Source: Candidatus Dadabacteria bacterium
GTDB lineage: Bacteria > Desulfobacterota_D > UBA1144 > Nemesobacterales > JADFKM01
Assembly: GCA_022564935.1 (NCBI GenBank)
Contig: JADFKM010000027.1
Location: 1 to 26,283, forward strand
Reading direction: 5' to 3'
Length of the DNA: 26,283 nucleotides
Part shown: positions 24,300-26,283 of the stretch, one piece after another
Layout: each line of letters opens with the position of its first letter
Numbering within the stretch: position 1 is the stretch's first letter
Made by a program: the position numbers and the translations under genes
Notes under the pieces: model-generated
What the model was told of the DNA's origin: nothing
Database searches by the model: none
The model's input: only the letters and a program-made list of their open reading frames with translations

Positions 24300-25424
24300 A
24301 TGACTGCTATGAATCTCCCCGGAGAGCTCAACCCATCCGTGCGGCTGCTTATGGGGCCCGGCCCGAGCAATATTCACTGGAGGGTGTACAGGGCGCTCGC
24401 AACCCCGGTTATCGGACATCTCGACCCTGAATTCATTGTCATGATGGATGAGATTTCAAACATGCTTCGGGCCGTTTTCCAGACGGAAAACCGCCTTACG
24501 ATCCCGATGTCGGGCACTGGCAGCTCGGGTATGGAGACCTGCTTTGTGAACGTGGTGGAGCCGGGCGACAAGGTCGTGATTGGAGTAAACGGCGTTTTTG
24601 GGGAACGGATGGCGGATGTGGCGTCCCGCTGCGGAGCGGAGGTGGTAAGGATTGACGAGCAGTGGGGAAGGGTGATCGACCCGGGCCGAATATGCGATGC
24701 TTTAGGAAAGCACTCCGATGCCAGGCTCTTCGCCGTCGTGCACGCCGAGACATCCACCGGCATTATGCAGCCCCTCGAGGAGGTGGGCAGTTTCCTGAGG
24801 GAGCGAGACACCCTTTTCCTTGTCGATACAGTGACGTCGCTCGGGGGATGTGAGCTGAAGGTGGATGACTGGGGGATTGACCTGTGTTACAGCGGCACTC
24901 AGAAATGCCTGAGCGTACCTCCGGGGCTGTCTCCGGTGACTTTGAGTGATAAAGCGTTGGAAGTCCTGCGAAACAGGGGTACGGAGGTACAGAGCTGGTA
25001 TCTCGACCTTAACATGATAGCCCGATACTGGGGGGAGGAGAGGGTGTATCACCACACGGCGCCGGTATCGATGCTCTACGCGCTGCGCGAGGCGCTCCGA
25101 ATTGTTCTCGAAGAAGGGCTTGAGCAGAGGTTCGAGCGCCACAGGATGGCGGGCGAATATCTCCAGACCGGCTTCGGTGAGCTTGGGTGGGCGCTGTTCG
25201 CCGAGGAGGGCAGGAGGCTGCCGATGCTTACCTCCGTTGTGCTGCCTCGGGGGCTTGAGGACGGCGCTACTAGAAGGCGCCTGCTCGATGAGTACGGGAT
25301 TGAAGTGGGAGGAGGACTGGGCGAGACGAAGGGCAAGATATGGAGGGTGGGGCTAATGGGCGAGACGGCGAGGAAGGAGAACGCCGACACGCTGCTTTCG
25401 GCCCTGAGGGAGATATGGGGATGA
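24300..25424 (+). CDS. Class V aminotransferase, alanine-glyoxylate/serine-pyruvate type
   Basis: A PLP enzyme of 374 residues. The N-terminal LLMGPGPSNIHWRVYRAL, the GTGSSGMET phosphate/PLP loop, HAETSTGIMQPL, FLVDTVTSLGG (PLP-contacting Asp) and SGTQKCLSVPPGLSP with Schiff-base Lys202 are all typical of the AGXT/SPT/PucG branch. Possible reactions are glyoxylate to glycine using alanine or serine, or the reverse; ureidoglycine-glyoxylate transfer is an alternative, but no purine genes are nearby. AAGGAG at 24288-24293, six bases upstream, fixes the start. It stands alone, with a small WG-repeat gene after it. Confidence 0.94.
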   Translation: MTAMNLPGELNPSVRLLMGPGPSNIHWRVYRALATPVIGHLDPEFIVMMDEISNMLRAVFQTENRLTIPMSGTGSSGMETCFVNVVEPGDKVVIGVNGVFGERMADVASRCGAEVVRIDEQWGRVIDPGRICDALGKHSDARLFAVVHAETSTGIMQPLEEVGSFLRERDTLFLVDTVTSLGGCELKVDDWGIDLCYSGTQKCLSVPPGLSPVTLSDKALEVLRNRGTEVQSWYLDLNMIARYWGEERVYHHTAPVSMLYALREALRIVLEEGLEQRFERHRMAGEYLQTGFGELGWALFAEEGRRLPMLTSVVLPRGLEDGATRRRLLDEYGIEVGGGLGETKGKIWRVGLMGETARKENADTLLSALREIWG

Positions 25425-25436
25425 ATATTTCGGTAT

Positions 25437-25748
25437 ATGCGTATTCAAGTACTTGTAGCAATACCCGTTTTTTTCATTCGCCCCTTTCATCTGAATCTTT
25501 CTCTTATTGTTCTAATGGTATTTTCATTTTTTATCGCCCAAAGCACATCCGGCGGCGAAAAAGAAAGAGCCTTATTCCCGATTGAGAAGGATGGGAAGTG
25601 GGGCTACATACTCAAGACGGGGAGCATTGCGGTTGAGCCCCGGTTTGATGATATGTGGCAATTTACTAACGGACTCGCCCACGTAGAGGTTGGGGGGAAG
25701 ATAGACTACATAGATAAGAGAGGCGGGTATGTTTGGAAGCCTCGGTAA
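25437..25748 (+). CDS. Short exported WG-repeat protein
   Basis: A 103-residue protein with a hydrophobic N-terminal segment (about 15-36, ending near AQSTSGG), probably a signal peptide. Roughly one and a half WG repeats follow: DGKWGYILKTGSIAVEPRFD, then FTNGLAHVEVGGKIDYIDKRGG. WG repeats form beta-structured binding surfaces in bacterial envelope proteins and usually come in longer arrays, so this is either a minimal member or the stub of a longer gene. The frame begins 12 bases after the aminotransferase stop; the Met at 25515 would give a shorter leader starting within the hydrophobic stretch. No strong ribosome binding site is seen. Function unknown. Confidence 0.6.
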   Translation: MRIQVLVAIPVFFIRPFHLNLSLIVLMVFSFFIAQSTSGGEKERALFPIEKDGKWGYILKTGSIAVEPRFDDMWQFTNGLAHVEVGGKIDYIDKRGGYVWKPR

Positions 25749-25957
25749 AGATACGAGCGTCCATACCCTCTATCACGCATTGCATTAATTGGTGAAGAGA
25801 TGTCTGGATTATTATGCCCGGGCTGAAAACCTCACACTTTAAATCATGATTTTCCCGATGTTGTATTTTAGGCGCCCTTTGAATGTTGGCGCTTATATCA
25901 GTACAATAACGCAAAAGTCGTGGACAGAGTGTTTTATTAAAAAAGGAGAGCAAAAGA
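25749..25957. other. Intergenic stretch upstream of the deoxyhypusine-synthase-like gene
   Basis: 209 bases with no convincing gene on either strand. It ends with GGAGAG at 25945-25950, seven bases before the next start. No clear -10/-35 pair or hairpin stands out to me. Confidence 0.4.
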
Positions 25958-26283
25958 ATGGAGAAGAACGAATATTCCAAGGTCAGGGCTATCGAGGTAG
26001 AAGCTCCAAAGACCGTTTCCGAATTACTATACAGCATGTCAAATACGGGTTTCCAGGGAAGGAGCTTGGCCAGGGTGGCGGAGGTGTATGAGCGGATGAT
26101 AAAGGCCCCGGAAACGGGGATTCTTTTCGGCTACGCAGGCTCTCTTTCCACCACCGGGCAGTGGAAGGTCATTAACTGGCTCATCGAAAACCGCTACATA
26201 GATATACTGGTCTCCACGGGGGCCAACATTACTGATGACATAGTCGAGGCCATGGGCCGCCACTATGGGCAGGGCATACCCAC
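25958..26283 (+). CDS. Deoxyhypusine-synthase-family protein, N-terminal part (cut by window edge)
   Basis: Only the first 108 codons are present. The block GILFGYAGSLSTTGQWKVIN followed by YIDILVSTGANITDDIVEAMG is the NAD-binding start of the deoxyhypusine/homospermidine synthase fold, where relatives have a GxxxxxG.......L......D.(L/V)V.TGAN...D pattern. In eukaryotes and archaea the enzyme builds deoxyhypusine on eIF5A; bacterial members act as homospermidine synthase or have unknown substrates, since bacteria lack eIF5A. The catalytic Lys lies beyond the window. The start is well supported by GGAGAG seven bases upstream, and the N-terminal 30 residues (SKVRAIEVEAPKTVSELLYS) fit the bacterial subgroup. 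Confidence 0.8.
   Translation, partial: MEKNEYSKVRAIEVEAPKTVSELLYSMSNTGFQGRSLARVAEVYERMIKAPETGILFGYAGSLSTTGQWKVINWLIENRYIDILVSTGANITDDIVEAMGRHYGQGIP

Noticed and set aside
25666-26037. 123-residue minus-strand ORF overlapping the WG-repeat and deoxyhypusine-synthase-like genes
   Set aside because: Overlaps the starts of well-supported genes on the other strand and has no motif; a shadow.
1-26283. CRISPR array, rRNA operon, phage structural genes or origin of replication
   Set aside because: No regularly spaced repeats, rRNA-like stretches, phage proteins or DnaA-box clusters were seen anywhere in the window.

Overview
This is bacterial DNA, probably from a Gram-negative, proteobacteria-like lineage or a related candidate phylum. 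The evidence is a full-length GlnD, a complete NadB-NadC-NadA pathway, dense operons with Shine-Dalgarno sites, and a bacterial deoxyhypusine-synthase-like gene. I cannot name the taxon from sequence alone. Base composition looks moderate and even, except for a clearly AT-rich patch at about 14530-15760.

Region 1 (about 1-13836, + strand) is a compact hybrid polyketide/nonribosomal-peptide biosynthetic cluster. It holds one fully reducing type I PKS module (KS-AT-DH-ER-KR-ACP), a free-standing condensation-domain protein, an NRPS module (C-A-PCP-TE), an MbtH-like protein and an Sfp-type phosphopantetheinyl transferase. A promoter with an extended -10 lies just upstream of the PKS. The parts suffice to build a reduced, probably alpha-methyl-branched acyl chain, join it to one NRPS-selected monomer and release it through the thioesterase. 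Two features are odd. The NRPS module's own condensation domain has lost the catalytic second histidine (HHxxxDG reads HRIVFDD), while the free-standing C protein has an intact HHIICDG. The adenylation domain also lacks the Asp that normally holds the substrate amino group. I see no transporter, resistance or regulatory gene in the cluster. Its left edge abuts a 5'-truncated APS-kinase-like fragment.

Region 2 (about 13837-15760) is a scar zone. It contains an internally deleted IS3-family element with recognisable ends, an AT-rich patch carrying a VIT1/CCC1-like membrane protein, two tRNA-3'-end-like fragments, a strong symmetrical terminator hairpin and a possible 34-residue ORF. It separates the biosynthetic cluster from housekeeping genes and suggests the cluster lies in an acquired or rearranged island.

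Region 3 (15763-23237, - strand) is a tightly packed housekeeping series. In transcription order it reads: PduO-type cobalamin adenosyltransferase, class I O-methyltransferase, glnD, nadB, nadC, nadA. The last three make nicotinate mononucleotide from aspartate and carry the de novo NAD pathway; GlnD is the nitrogen sensor.

Region 4 (23440-26283, + strand) is divergent from region 3. It contains a DUF3891 protein, a class V aminotransferase of the alanine-glyoxylate/serine-pyruvate type, a short exported WG-repeat protein, and the start of a deoxyhypusine-synthase-family gene cut by the window edge.
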